The position numbers and the translations under genes are program-made. This document shows positions 41,960 to 51,130 of a DNA stretch of 64,000 nucleotides, one piece after another. The notes beneath the pieces are model-generated. The model was not told the origin of the DNA. It ran no database searches and saw only the letters and a program-made list of their open reading frames with translations. The stretch covers positions 62,001 to 126,000 of the forward strand of contig NZ_LR734844.1 in assembly GCF_900010725.2 (NCBI RefSeq), in the 5' to 3' direction. Position 1 is the first letter of the stretch. Each line of letters begins with the position of its first letter. The DNA is from Planktothrix serta PCC 8927. Its GTDB lineage: Bacteria; Cyanobacteriota; Cyanobacteriia; Cyanobacteriales; Microcoleaceae.

Positions 41960-42526
41960 ATGGCGCGGAAACGTCTTTCCGATATGGTACGGCAGGAAGC
42001 TGAAAAAAGTTCAACGGCTGAAGTGGAAATTGTACCGGATGAAAGTGTGATTGGGGTTCAATCTTCTGCTTCGTCTGCTCATGAATCTGTTGATAGTGCA
42101 AAACTGGACTTAGAGGATAAAATTATTGAGTTAAAAATGGCTTTAGAAACGGCTCAAAATCAAGAACGATCCCTTCAAGAAAAACTTTTACAATTACAAG
42201 CTGAATTAGAGGATAAAAATCAATTTATTGATCGGATGAAAACAGAAATTCAAGAAGCGGATTTAAAAGGGAAATTTAAACAAGCTCAAGAAGCTGCATT
42301 ACAGTTATCTGAGGCTAATTCTAAGTTAATTGAAGAATTAAAAACCCTCAAACAAGAAAATGAATCGTTAAAAGCGGCATTACAACCGCCAGCCCAACCC
42401 CTAGCCCAACCTCCCCAATCTAAACCCCTTGAAAAAGCCAAATCTCAATTAATCCGTCGTCCCTATTCTTCCCCATCTCAACCCGTTTCAGGTGAGGATT
42501 TTTCCAATAGCACTTGGTTACTTTAG
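41960..42526 (+). CDS. Coiled-coil protein of unknown function
   Basis: 188 residues from the ATG at 41960, behind GGGGAGGA. Begins MARKRLSDMVRQEAEKS, followed by an acidic linker; residues about 60-140 form a continuous coiled coil (LEDKIIELKMALETAQNQ, LEDKNQFIDRMKTEIQEADL, LIEELKTLKQENESLKAAL). The C-terminus is Pro/Gln-rich then basic (IRRPYSSPSQP). No enzymatic motif. The family is widespread in cyanobacteria next to cell-wall or division genes, but I cannot assign a function. Confidence 0.65.
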   Translation: MARKRLSDMVRQEAEKSSTAEVEIVPDESVIGVQSSASSAHESVDSAKLDLEDKIIELKMALETAQNQERSLQEKLLQLQAELEDKNQFIDRMKTEIQEADLKGKFKQAQEAALQLSEANSKLIEELKTLKQENESLKAALQPPAQPLAQPPQSKPLEKAKSQLIRRPYSSPSQPVSGEDFSNSTWLL

Positions 42527-42539
42527 AAACCCATTTAAA

Positions 42540-42558
42540 GGGCGAGGAAACCTCGCCC
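42540..42558. terminator. GGGCGAGG hairpin between convergent genes
   Basis: GGGCGAGG (42540-42547) and CCTCGCCC (42551-42558) form a perfect 8-bp stem. No T-tract, and CCCCTACA follows, so it is also a copy of the GTAGGGGCGAGG repeat family. Confidence 0.5.
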
Positions 42559-42583
42559 CTACAACGGAAAAATGGGTGAATGT

Positions 42584-43705
42584 TTAAGCTGGATTAGCTT
42601 GCAAACGTTTTTCTAACAAGCGACGAATCGATGCTTTTTCAATGAATCCAACTAACACGCCATTGCGAACAACGGGGACTTCAGTTAATTGTTGTTGTTC
42701 TAATAAATTCACCACCTCTAATAGGGGTTGTTGAGCATCAATAGTTGTTGAAAATTCCACAGGTTGCATCACCGTTTGTACTGAAATTAACGGCCATTGA
42801 GAGGTGGGAATCGGTTTGAGGTTATCTCCGCTAATTTGACCGACTAATTCGCCAACTTCATTGGTGACTAAAAATTGACGGTTTGCCGTTTTTCCAATAA
42901 TATAATCGTTGACAAAGGTTCGTAAGGAAATATCTTGAGAAACAATCGAATTCTCATCGACTAGAGCATCCTCTGCGGTGAATTCGGATAATTGATTACG
43001 GATTGTAGCATCCTTAGCTAAAACTCCGGCATTACTTAACAGAAACCAGCCGATTAAAATTGTCCAGAAATTGGGATAGCCACCGGATATAAACACAGGT
43101 AGAAATCCTAATAAAATACCAATCCAGCCTAATCCTTGACCAACCCGACTAGCAAATACAATGCCTTTATATTGATTACCCGTAATTTTCCAAATTAGAG
43201 CCTTAAGAACATTCCCGCCATCGAGGGGTAAACCGGGAATCAAATTAAATACTGCTAAGGCTAAATTGACATAAGCTAAGAGATTAATTAAAGCGGTTAA
43301 TGGGGCTGCTAAGGTTAAATAAGAGCCCATTAAACTGAACCCTAAAAACAGTAATAAACTGACTAACGGCCCAGCAATGGCAATCCAAAAAGCTCCAGCA
43401 GGTGTTTTTGCTTCTTGGTCTAAACTGGCTAATCCACCAAACAAAAATAAGGTAATGGATTTAACGTTAATTCCTTGTTTGATGGCGACAAAACTATGGC
43501 CTAATTCATGGGCTAAAACAGAAGCAAATAAGAATAACGCGGCAATTAAACCCAATAAAAAGGGTAGTCCTAAACCCAATTGTGGAAATTGGGCCGCCAA
43601 ACTTCCCCCATAACTTAACGTCATTAATGCCAGAACAATAAACCAGGAAACGTTAATATAAAATGGGATTCCAAATAAATTACCGACGCGAATAGAGCCA
43701 TTCAT
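42584..43705 (-). CDS. Site-2 protease family (M50) membrane protease with CBS domains
   Basis: 373 residues. Zinc-metalloprotease inside the membrane: HELGH motif in VLAHELGHSFVAIKQG (about residue 65) and LIPGLPLDGGNVLKAL (about 160) giving the third ligand Asp. Multiple transmembrane helices fill residues 10-225. The C-terminal part (about 245-370) carries a CBS pair (MQPVEFSTTIDAQQPLLEVV, LTEVPVVRNGVLVGFIEK) that probably senses nucleotides. It cleaves membrane-embedded regulators such as anti-sigma factors. Substrate unknown. Confidence 0.9.
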   Translation of the reverse strand: MNGSIRVGNLFGIPFYINVSWFIVLALMTLSYGGSLAAQFPQLGLGLPFLLGLIAALFLFASVLAHELGHSFVAIKQGINVKSITLFLFGGLASLDQEAKTPAGAFWIAIAGPLVSLLLFLGFSLMGSYLTLAAPLTALINLLAYVNLALAVFNLIPGLPLDGGNVLKALIWKITGNQYKGIVFASRVGQGLGWIGILLGFLPVFISGGYPNFWTILIGWFLLSNAGVLAKDATIRNQLSEFTAEDALVDENSIVSQDISLRTFVNDYIIGKTANRQFLVTNEVGELVGQISGDNLKPIPTSQWPLISVQTVMQPVEFSTTIDAQQPLLEVVNLLEQQQLTEVPVVRNGVLVGFIEKASIRRLLEKRLQANPA

Positions 43706-43889
43706 GTTGGCGACCTCTCAATTTATCCAGAAGCCAATACAACTTCTGGTCTTGCATAACCCTATCGTAACGAATTGTAAATAAACTGAGCAATCCGCCC
43801 CAGGTTGTAAATACTAGACTATTTGGTACGGTTTTCCGCTTTGGAAATCAACAACCACAAAGACACGCTTGTCACTAAGGTATTGTTTA

Positions 43890-43957
43890 AGAAACCGGGT
43901 TTCTGACCCTGATTTAGGGGATGAAATCAAGATTAGAGGTGGAGAAACCCGGTTTCT
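43890..43957. repeat. AGAAACCGGGTTTCT palindromic repeats, two copies
   Basis: Copies at 43890-43904 and 43943-43957 in the gap before the epimerase gene. Same family as 40847-40995. No other feature is visible in 43706-43971. Confidence 0.85.
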
Positions 43958-43971
43958 GGGGCTAATTGCTT

Positions 43972-44958
43972 CTAAACTTGATAATAAGAACGATACCACT
44001 CTACAAACCGTTTAACTCCGACTTCAATTGAAGTATTGGGTTGAAAGTCTACATCTTGAATTAAAGCATCTACATCCGCATAAGTTATTGGGACATCTCC
44101 CGGTTGAATGGGCATAAAATTTTTAATCGCTTTTTTGCCTAATGTGGCTTCTAAGACTTCAATTAAATGCAACAATTCAAGGGGTTGATTATTGCCAATA
44201 TTATACACTTTATAGGGGGCTGTTGTATGAGGATTTTCACCCGATTGAGGAATTCTATCTAAGGTACGAATTACGCCTTCAACAATATCATCAATATAGG
44301 TAAAATCTCGTTGCATTTTGCCATAATTAAACACATCAATGGGTTGGTCTTCGAGAATGGCTTTGGTAAAAATAAACAGCGCCATATCTGGACGACCCCA
44401 AGGGCCATAAACCGTAAAAAATCGCAATCCCGTTGAGGGAATATTGTATAAATGGCTATAGCTATGGGCGATTAATTCATTAGCTTTTTTTGTCGCTGCA
44501 TATAAGCTGACAGGATAGTCTACATTATCTTCCACGGAAAACGGTATTTTCTTATTAGCACCATAAACCGAACTGGAAGAAGCATAAACTAAATGTTGAA
44601 TTTGGGCATGACGACACCCTTCTAAAATATTCAGAAAACCGACTAGGTTACTATCAAGATAAGCATAGGGATTTTTTAAAGAATAGCGCACCCCAGCTTG
44701 AGCGCCAAGATGAGCCACTCGTTCAAAATTTCCCTCTGTAAATAACTGATTCATTCCCTCTCGGTCGGCAAAATCAAGGCGTTTAAATATAAATCCTTCT
44801 CGGTTATTTAACTCGTCTAAACGCGCTTGTTTGAGGGAGACATCATAATAATCATTGAGATTATCAATTCCGATAATCGTATCTCCTCGGTCTAATAATC
44901 GTTGACACAGATGAAATCCAATAAACCCAGCCGCACCTGTTACTAATAAATTAGCCAT
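43972..44958 (-). CDS. NAD-dependent UDP-sugar epimerase (UDP-glucuronate/GalA 4-epimerase type)
   Basis: 328 residues. Extended short-chain dehydrogenase/epimerase: NAD motif [38 protein letters not shown] (typical of UDP-glucuronate 4-epimerases), the catalytic Ser in YASSSSVYG and the YAATK Tyr-Lys pair. It converts UDP-sugar 4-epimers for capsule or lipopolysaccharide. The gene upstream that would make UDP-uronic acid is reduced to a C-terminal fragment (44976-45167). Complete and likely functional. Length normal for the family. Confidence 0.88.
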   Translation of the reverse strand: MANLLVTGAAGFIGFHLCQRLLDRGDTIIGIDNLNDYYDVSLKQARLDELNNREGFIFKRLDFADREGMNQLFTEGNFERVAHLGAQAGVRYSLKNPYAYLDSNLVGFLNILEGCRHAQIQHLVYASSSSVYGANKKIPFSVEDNVDYPVSLYAATKKANELIAHSYSHLYNIPSTGLRFFTVYGPWGRPDMALFIFTKAILEDQPIDVFNYGKMQRDFTYIDDIVEGVIRTLDRIPQSGENPHTTAPYKVYNIGNNQPLELLHLIEVLEATLGKKAIKNFMPIQPGDVPITYADVDALIQDVDFQPNTSIEVGVKRFVEWYRSYYQV

Positions 44959-44975
44959 TTTTTCCCCTATAAACT

Positions 44976-45167
44976 TTAGTATTGAATATGAGACGGAATT
45001 AAATTTGGGTTAAGGACAGACTTGACATCCCTTATGATACCTTTGTTTCCTAAATACCCCAAAAGTTGTTTTAAGCAAAGGTCTTGGTAAGTTTGATGGG
45101 GAATTGCTAGAATCATTGCATCTAGGTTCGACAAGTCTGACCACTGTACTAATGTCATAGCATATTC
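44976..45167 (-). pseudogene. C-terminal remnant of a UDP-sugar dehydrogenase
   Basis: Last about 63 codons of a nucleotide-sugar dehydrogenase (WbpA/TviB type): [44 protein letters not shown]. The NAD and catalytic domains are missing and the frame has no proper start. Only 18 bases separate it from the epimerase, as in intact tviB-tviC-type pairs. A deletion removed the 5' part. Confidence 0.75.
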
Positions 45168-45340
45168 TTTTATTATTTTAATTATTATCTTAGATAGAAT
45201 TTTGCCAGCAACCCTAAAATAAGTTTTAACTGAATTACAAGGAAAACAGAAACCGATCCTGTTACAATCCATGAATTGTTGTACTATATATCAAAATCAA
45301 CTTTATCGGTTGGTAAAAGCAGATTGTCTAATTAAATAAA

Positions 45341-45369
45341 GTAGGGTGCGTAAGCGCAGCGCACGCACC
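45341..45369. repeat. GTAGGGTGCGTAAGC...GCACGCACC hairpin repeat
   Basis: GTAGGGTGCGTAAGCGCAGCGCACGCACC. Same family as 9942-9974, 53090-53118 and 53976-54004. The rest of the gap up to the CHAT gene shows no gene. Confidence 0.8.
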
Positions 45370-45517
45370 ACCTGACATTTTATTATCGCAGTTTTTATCG
45401 GGTAAGGTAAAACCACAAAGACGCTAAGACACGAAGAAAGAAGGGGGGTATTCAATATTTATAGCGGTTTTTAGCCCACGCACTAGCTAACTCTTTTCCA
45501 ATTTAGGAAGGTCAAAA

Positions 45518-48070
45518 ATGTTAAATAAAGCTTTGATAAATTTAGGGATTTTACCCCTTTTATTATTCAATAATTTTACTTTAATTTCTCTCAACTTTCA
45601 ACCTCTGACCGAGGAAATTATTGTTCAGAATAATATAACTGATCCCGCCATCTTTTTTCAACAAGGAAAACAATATTATACTCAAGGACAATATGCTCAA
45701 GCGACGGAAGTTTTACAACAGGCTATTTTAGGGTTTTCTCAACAGGGAGATAGTGTTAATCAAGCGATCGCATTGAGTAACCTCTCTTTAGTTTTACAAC
45801 AATTAGGACAATGGGAACAAGCGGAAAAAATCTTACAGGAAAGTTTAGGATTAATTAACGAGTTATCCTTTTCTAAAAAACCCTTGATTCTGGCTCAAAT
45901 TTTAGAGATTCAAGGTCAGTTAGAACTCACGAAAGGACAACCTGAACAAGCCATTAAAACTTGGAGAGAAGCGTATAAACTCTATTCGGAAGCGGGAAAT
46001 TTGTTAGGAAAAATTACGAATCAAATTAACCAAGCAACGGCGTTACAAACGTTAGGACTCTATCGACAATCTTTAAATACTTTAACAGAAGTCAATGAAG
46101 TTTTAAAATCTCAACCGGATTCTTTAACCAAAGCAACAGCTTTATTAAGTTTAGGAAATGCCTTAAGACAAGTGGGAGATTTAACCACCTCTCAAACGGT
46201 TTTACAGCAAAGTTTAGAATTAGCAACAACCTCAAATTATTCTCAAATTCTAAGTCAAATCTATTTAAGTTTGGCTAATACAAATCGCACTCAAAATAAT
46301 TTAGATATTGCTTTAGGCTATTATCAAAATTCAGCGAAAACAGCTACTAATTCTTTAGAAAAACTGCAAGCTTTAATTAATCAATATAGTTTACTCATTA
46401 ACTCAAAACGAAGTCAGGAAGCTGAAGCTATAGCCACAGAAATTGAGTCTTATCTCTCGGAAGTTCCTGTCAGTCGTAGTTTAGTTTATGGAATTGTTAA
46501 TTTTACAAATTATTTAATTAAAGCTCAAGAGATTTCAGGTTTAACTACTAATAATCCTGAAATTATTACTCTTTTTAATACAGCAATTAAAAATGCTCAA
46601 AACCTGAAAGATCTGCGTTCAGAATCTTATGTTTTAGGAAGTTTAGGCAAATTTTACGAACAAAATCAACAACCCTTAGAAGCTATAAATTTAACCGAAA
46701 AAGCGTTATTGATTGCTCAATCAATTAATGCCTCTGATATTGCCTATCAATGGCAATGGCAACTGGGAAGACTCCTGAAACAACAAAATCGAAAAGACGA
46801 AGCGATCGCAGCCTATACAGAAGCTGTTAATACCCTCAAATCCTTAAGAAAAGACTTAGTTGCTATTAACCAAGATGTGCAGTTTTCCTTCCGAGAAAGT
46901 GTTGAACCTGTCTATCGAGAATTAGTCGATTTAATTTTACAATCTCCCAGTCCAGAAAACCTCACAAAAGCCCGTGAACTAATCGAATCCTTGCAAGTCG
47001 CTGAACTGGATAACTTTTTCCAAGAAGCCTGTTTAGATCAAGAAATTAAACGCCAACAAATTGATCAAATTGATTCCCAAGCTGCCGTAATTTATCCGAT
47101 TATTCTAGCCAATCGCTTAGAAGTTATTCTCTCCCTTCCAGGGCAACCCTTACAACACTATTTTACCACAATCTCCCAAGAACAAGTTGAAACCACAATT
47201 CGTCAATTAAGACAATCCTTTCAACCGATTTTTTCGACCAAAGATCGGTTACAATTATCTCAACAGGTTTACGACTGGCTAATCCGTCCGGCCGAACAGG
47301 AACTCAAAAATAATTCGATTAAAACCTTGGTTTTTGTATTAGATGGTTCCCTGCGAAATGTGCCGATGGCGGCTCTCTATGATGGCACGAACTATCTGAT
47401 CAAAGACTATAATCTAGCCCTAACTCCCGGTTTACAACTGCTGGCTTCTCGTTCTTTAAACCGGAATCAATTGCAAACATTAACCGTCGGATTAAGTGAA
47501 GCCCGCCAAGGATTTTCTGCCTTACCTGGGGTGGCTTCAGAAATTCAACAAATCCAGGCAAAAATTCCGACAAAAGTTTTATTCAATCAACAATTTACCC
47601 GTGAGGCTGTTCAACAACAAATTCAAGAAACCGCCTTTCCGATTGTGCATTTAGCCACTCACGGACAATTTAGTTCAAAAGCGGAAGATACATTTTTATT
47701 AACGTGGGATAGCCGCATTAATGTTAAAGATTTAGATTATTTTCTCCGCAGTCGCCAACGCGGTGAACAAAACCCCGTTGAATTATTAGTCTTAAGTGCT
47801 TGTGAAACCGCAACCGGAGATCAACGAGCCGCCTTGGGGTTAGCGGGTGTCGCCGTGCGTTCAGGTGCGCGGAGTACCTTGGCCACCTTATGGCAGGTTA
47901 ACGATACCTCCACCGCTTCCCTAATGGCAGAATTTTATCAAGAATTAACCCAGAAACAAGTCAGTAAAGCCGAAGCCTTACGTCAAGCCCAGTTGAAGCT
48001 ATTACAACAGCCTGAATATCAAGATCCCTATTACTGGGCCCCCTTTGTTTTGGTGGGAAATTGGCAATAA
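45518..48070 (+). CDS. TPR-CHAT caspase-like protein
   Basis: 850 residues. N-terminal signal-like hydrophobic segment (about 5-30), TPR-type repeats to about residue 470, then a CHAT (caspase HetF-associated TPR) protease domain. Catalytic His in VHLATHGQF (about 710) and catalytic Cys in LLVLSACETATGD (about 755); ALGLAGVAVRSGARSTLATLW follows. CHAT proteases are linked to regulated proteolysis and defence. It is followed by DUF928 and CHASE2-cyclase genes in the same direction, a common cyanobacterial trio. AGGAAGG precedes the start. Confidence 0.9.
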   Translation: MLNKALINLGILPLLLFNNFTLISLNFQPLTEEIIVQNNITDPAIFFQQGKQYYTQGQYAQATEVLQQAILGFSQQGDSVNQAIALSNLSLVLQQLGQWEQAEKILQESLGLINELSFSKKPLILAQILEIQGQLELTKGQPEQAIKTWREAYKLYSEAGNLLGKITNQINQATALQTLGLYRQSLNTLTEVNEVLKSQPDSLTKATALLSLGNALRQVGDLTTSQTVLQQSLELATTSNYSQILSQIYLSLANTNRTQNNLDIALGYYQNSAKTATNSLEKLQALINQYSLLINSKRSQEAEAIATEIESYLSEVPVSRSLVYGIVNFTNYLIKAQEISGLTTNNPEIITLFNTAIKNAQNLKDLRSESYVLGSLGKFYEQNQQPLEAINLTEKALLIAQSINASDIAYQWQWQLGRLLKQQNRKDEAIAAYTEAVNTLKSLRKDLVAINQDVQFSFRESVEPVYRELVDLILQSPSPENLTKARELIESLQVAELDNFFQEACLDQEIKRQQIDQIDSQAAVIYPIILANRLEVILSLPGQPLQHYFTTISQEQVETTIRQLRQSFQPIFSTKDRLQLSQQVYDWLIRPAEQELKNNSIKTLVFVLDGSLRNVPMAALYDGTNYLIKDYNLALTPGLQLLASRSLNRNQLQTLTVGLSEARQGFSALPGVASEIQQIQAKIPTKVLFNQQFTREAVQQQIQETAFPIVHLATHGQFSSKAEDTFLLTWDSRINVKDLDYFLRSRQRGEQNPVELLVLSACETATGDQRAALGLAGVAVRSGARSTLATLWQVNDTSTASLMAEFYQELTQKQVSKAEALRQAQLKLLQQPEYQDPYYWAPFVLVGNWQ

Positions 48071-48200
48071 ATTTGTAACTCTCAGCTAGGGTTAATAAAA
48101 TTAAAGTATTAGTGCATCAAATCTGACAGATTGGTCACACGCGAGTCGTGTTGATTCTGATTCCATAATTTTTTGGTATTCTTTGGAGACTCATACTTTT

Positions 48201-48986
48201 ATGATTCGTAAACGTTTGCACCAGCACTGGATTAGCCTGTCTCTCCTGACCGTTGTGGGAGGGGCCTTTGTACCTCAACTGTCTGTTCTGGCTCAACCTG
48301 CCAGTTCCGAGGGAATTCAAATCAGTATGGCTTTTGAACCCCCTCCAGGGGAAGGAATGCCCGCTCGCACCGCCGGAGGAGGGTCTCGCGGTCAATGTCC
48401 TAGCGTTACTCAGGGTACAACTCCCCCCTTAATGGCCTTAGTCCCCGCTTTTGCCACTCAAAAAGAAATGGCCATCAAAGGATTGACGGTGGCGGCTACC
48501 CCCACATTCTTTTTCTACGTTCCCCAAATTCCCGCAACTGAGGCAGCTTTTAGCCTCAAAGATGAAAACAACAACGACATCTACCAAACTCGTTTAGCAA
48601 TTCCTAATCAAGCGGGTATCGTCAGTATTAAACTGCCCAAAGATACCCCTCCGTTAAAAATTGGTCAAACCTATCGTTGGTCATTTGGGGTGATTTGTAA
48701 CGCTGAAAACACCGAGGAGCCTAAAGTTGTGTTTGTGACCGGGGAAGTCAAACGAACAGAACCTGATGCCACCTTAAAAGCCCAACTGCAACAAGCTGAA
48801 CCCTTAGAACAAGCTAAAATTTATGCTGAAAATGGGATTTGGTTTGAAAGTTTAACAACCTTAGCTCAATTGCGCCAAACTCAACCGATGGATGGTACTT
48901 TAACTGAACAATGGAAACAACTTTTGGAATCCGTTGGTTTAGATGCTATTGCCAATCAACCGTTTGTGAATGCCCTTGAGAATTAA
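48201..48986 (+). CDS. DUF928 exported protein
   Basis: 261 residues from the ATG at 48201 (an in-frame TTG at 48183 is possible). Signal peptide (MIRKRLHQHWISLSLLTVV, cleavage after LAQ). DUF928 core: GGSRGQCP, ALVPAFATQKEMAIKGLTVAATPTFFFYVP, AAFSLKDENNNDIYQT and YRWSFGVICN. Function unknown; the family nearly always accompanies CHASE2 or CHAT proteins. It may form a sensing complex with the CHASE2 protein outside the membrane. Confidence 0.85.
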   Translation: MIRKRLHQHWISLSLLTVVGGAFVPQLSVLAQPASSEGIQISMAFEPPPGEGMPARTAGGGSRGQCPSVTQGTTPPLMALVPAFATQKEMAIKGLTVAATPTFFFYVPQIPATEAAFSLKDENNNDIYQTRLAIPNQAGIVSIKLPKDTPPLKIGQTYRWSFGVICNAENTEEPKVVFVTGEVKRTEPDATLKAQLQQAEPLEQAKIYAENGIWFESLTTLAQLRQTQPMDGTLTEQWKQLLESVGLDAIANQPFVNALEN

Positions 48987-49002
48987 TTAAGGTTGAAATT
49001 GA

Positions 49003-50961
49003 ATGAAGTATGGAGTTATGAAACAAAAACAAACGGTCTTCAGACTTCATACTTCTATCGGGCGCTTTTCTGAGCAATGGCTGAAGGCATTGCGTTATTT
49101 ATGGTTAAGTCCTGTGCTAACGGTTTCAGTCATTGCTCTGCAAAGTACAGGTTTTTTACAACTTTTAGATTGGGCAACTTTAGATCAATTTATTCGGTGG
49201 CGACCCCTTGAATCTCCCGATCCCCGAATTGTAATTGTTACCATTGACGAACCGGATTTAAAAAAGCTCGGACAATGGCCGATTCCTGATGCTATTTTAG
49301 CAAAATTAATTGAAAAAATCAAAGCCCAAAAACCGATGGCGATCGGGTTAGATATTTATCGAAATTTACCTGTACAACCAGGACATCAAGACTTACTCAA
49401 GGTGTTTAAAACCACTCCCAATTTAATCGGTGTAGAAAAAGTTGTTGAAGATCAAAATCGGGCTTCTATTGAACCGCCTCCGATCTTAAAAGATCAAGAT
49501 CAAGTGGGGGCGGCGGATTTAGTTTTAGACGCGGATGGTAAAATTCGCCGGGCATTATTATCAATTAAACCCCCAGACCATCCTACTGTTCTGAATTTAG
49601 GGGTGAAAGTTGCTTTAATTTATTTAGAAGCTCAAGGAATTACCCCTGAAATGACAGCGAATCAGCAAGTAAAATTAGGAAAAGCTGAATTCACTCGCTT
49701 TACTGAAAATGATGGAGGTTATGTTCGTGCTGATGATAATGGCTATCAAATTTTATTAAATTACCGAGGTTCCCAGAATGATTTTCTAAAAATTTCGATG
49801 ACACAAGTTTTAAGCAATGAAACTCCCCCCGATTTTTTTAAAGATAAAATTGTATTAATTGGCCCTTTTGCTCAAAGTTTAAATGATTTATTTTTTACCC
49901 CCTATACCAGTAATTTATTTAGTATTAATGATCGGACTCCAGGGGTGATTATTCATGCAAATATTGCTAGTCAAATTATTAGTAGTGCCTTGGATGAACG
50001 CACATTAATTTATGTTTGGTCAGATCGGATGGAATGGTTTTGGGTTTTTGTCTGGTCAACCGTAGGCAGTAGTTTAGGATGGGTTTATGGGGGAACCCGT
50101 TGGACAGTTTATTTGTTAATCTTAGCCAGTGGTAGTTTAATTATAATTTCCTATGGTGCTTTTTTAAGTGGATGGTGGTTGCCCTTAGTTTCACCCTTAT
50201 TAGCATTAGTGAGTTCCGGGATGGTTGTAACAGCTTATATTGCCAATGTTGAACGTCAAGATCGGAAAATGGTGATGACTTTATTTCAACGCTATGTTAA
50301 CCCCAAAATCGCGGAAACGATTTGGCAAAATCGAGAGGATTTGTTACAAAAAGGTCAAATCATGGGGCAGAAAATGATCGCCACTGTCTTATTTACTGAT
50401 ATTAAAGGATTTAGTAGTATTGCTGAACGGATGGAACCCTCTACGTTAATGACTTGGTTAAATGAATATATGAATGCAATGGCGAATATTGTGTTTGAAC
50501 ATGATGGTGTTGTAGATAAATTTATGGGGGATGCAGTGATGGCAGTTTTTGGGGTTCCTATTCCTAGAAATTCTCCTCAAGAAATTGCTAAAGATGCAAC
50601 GGCGGCGGTTTCCTGTGCTTTAGCAATGGGGGAAAAATTGCGATCGCTAAATCAACAATGGCAACAACAAAATCAACCGATGATTTCAATGCGAATTGGG
50701 ATTGCGACTGGAATTGTCGTCACCGGAAGTTTAGGCAGTTCTCAACGCATGGAATATACAACATTAGGTGATAGTGTTAATATTGCTGCTCGTTTAGAAA
50801 GTTATGATAAATCATTTTATAGTGAAGGACTTTGCCGCATCTTAATTAATGAAGAAACCCATAAACAAATTAACGATAAATTTCCCACTCGTTATGTCGG
50901 TCGTGTTCAATTATATGGTCGTCAACAATTAATTAATATTTATCAAGCTATTAATGATTAA
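49003..50961 (+). CDS. CHASE2-domain class III adenylate cyclase
   Basis: 652 residues. N-terminal transmembrane helix, extracytoplasmic CHASE2 domain (about 55-330), three transmembrane helices (about 345-420) and a catalytic cyclase domain (about 455-645). Metal Asp residues in VLFTDIKGFSS and KFMGDAVMAVFG, transition-state Asn/Arg in DSVNIAARLES; the Lys in DKFMGD and Thr/Asp in YTTLGD fit ATP rather than GTP. It makes cAMP in response to an external signal. cAMP could act on the cNMP-binding domain of the fusion protein at 18063, an attractive but unproven link. Confidence 0.92.
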   Translation: MKYGVMKQKQTVFRLHTSIGRFSEQWLKALRYLWLSPVLTVSVIALQSTGFLQLLDWATLDQFIRWRPLESPDPRIVIVTIDEPDLKKLGQWPIPDAILAKLIEKIKAQKPMAIGLDIYRNLPVQPGHQDLLKVFKTTPNLIGVEKVVEDQNRASIEPPPILKDQDQVGAADLVLDADGKIRRALLSIKPPDHPTVLNLGVKVALIYLEAQGITPEMTANQQVKLGKAEFTRFTENDGGYVRADDNGYQILLNYRGSQNDFLKISMTQVLSNETPPDFFKDKIVLIGPFAQSLNDLFFTPYTSNLFSINDRTPGVIIHANIASQIISSALDERTLIYVWSDRMEWFWVFVWSTVGSSLGWVYGGTRWTVYLLILASGSLIIISYGAFLSGWWLPLVSPLLALVSSGMVVTAYIANVERQDRKMVMTLFQRYVNPKIAETIWQNREDLLQKGQIMGQKMIATVLFTDIKGFSSIAERMEPSTLMTWLNEYMNAMANIVFEHDGVVDKFMGDAVMAVFGVPIPRNSPQEIAKDATAAVSCALAMGEKLRSLNQQWQQQNQPMISMRIGIATGIVVTGSLGSSQRMEYTTLGDSVNIAARLESYDKSFYSEGLCRILINEETHKQINDKFPTRYVGRVQLYGRQQLINIYQAIND

Positions 50962-50963
50962 AT

Positions 50964-51028
50964 AGGGAACAGGGAACAGGGAACAGGGAACAGGGAATAG
51001 GCAATAGGCAATAGGCAATAGGCAATAG
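50964..51028. repeat. GGGAACA and GGCAATA tandem heptamers
   Basis: About four GGGAACA units followed by about four GGCAATA units, immediately after the cyclase stop codon. The inverted partner array lies at 51099-51130. Confidence 0.85.
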
Positions 51029-51098
51029 TAGCAAGAATTTCAGTATATAGCGCTACGCATTACAGTTAGGACACTTCTAAATCCTGAAACTATTTCAC

Positions 51099-51130
51099 TG
51101 TTCCCTGTTCCCTGTTCCCTATTTCCTATT
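51099..51130. repeat. TTCCCTG tandem heptamers at the 3' end of mntC
   Basis: GTTCCCTGTTCCCTGTTCCCTATTTCC, reverse orientation of the array at 50964, so the two can pair and form a long terminator-like hairpin between the convergent cyclase and mntC genes. The last few bases overlap the mntC stop. Confidence 0.75.

Noticed and set aside
48135-48395. Minus-strand frame of 86 codons opposite the DUF928 gene
   Set aside because: Antisense shadow of the DUF928 signal peptide region.
50964-51028. Heptamer repeats considered as a CRISPR or attachment site
   Set aside because: Simple 7-base tandem repeats without spacers; same heptamers occur elsewhere as simple repeats.
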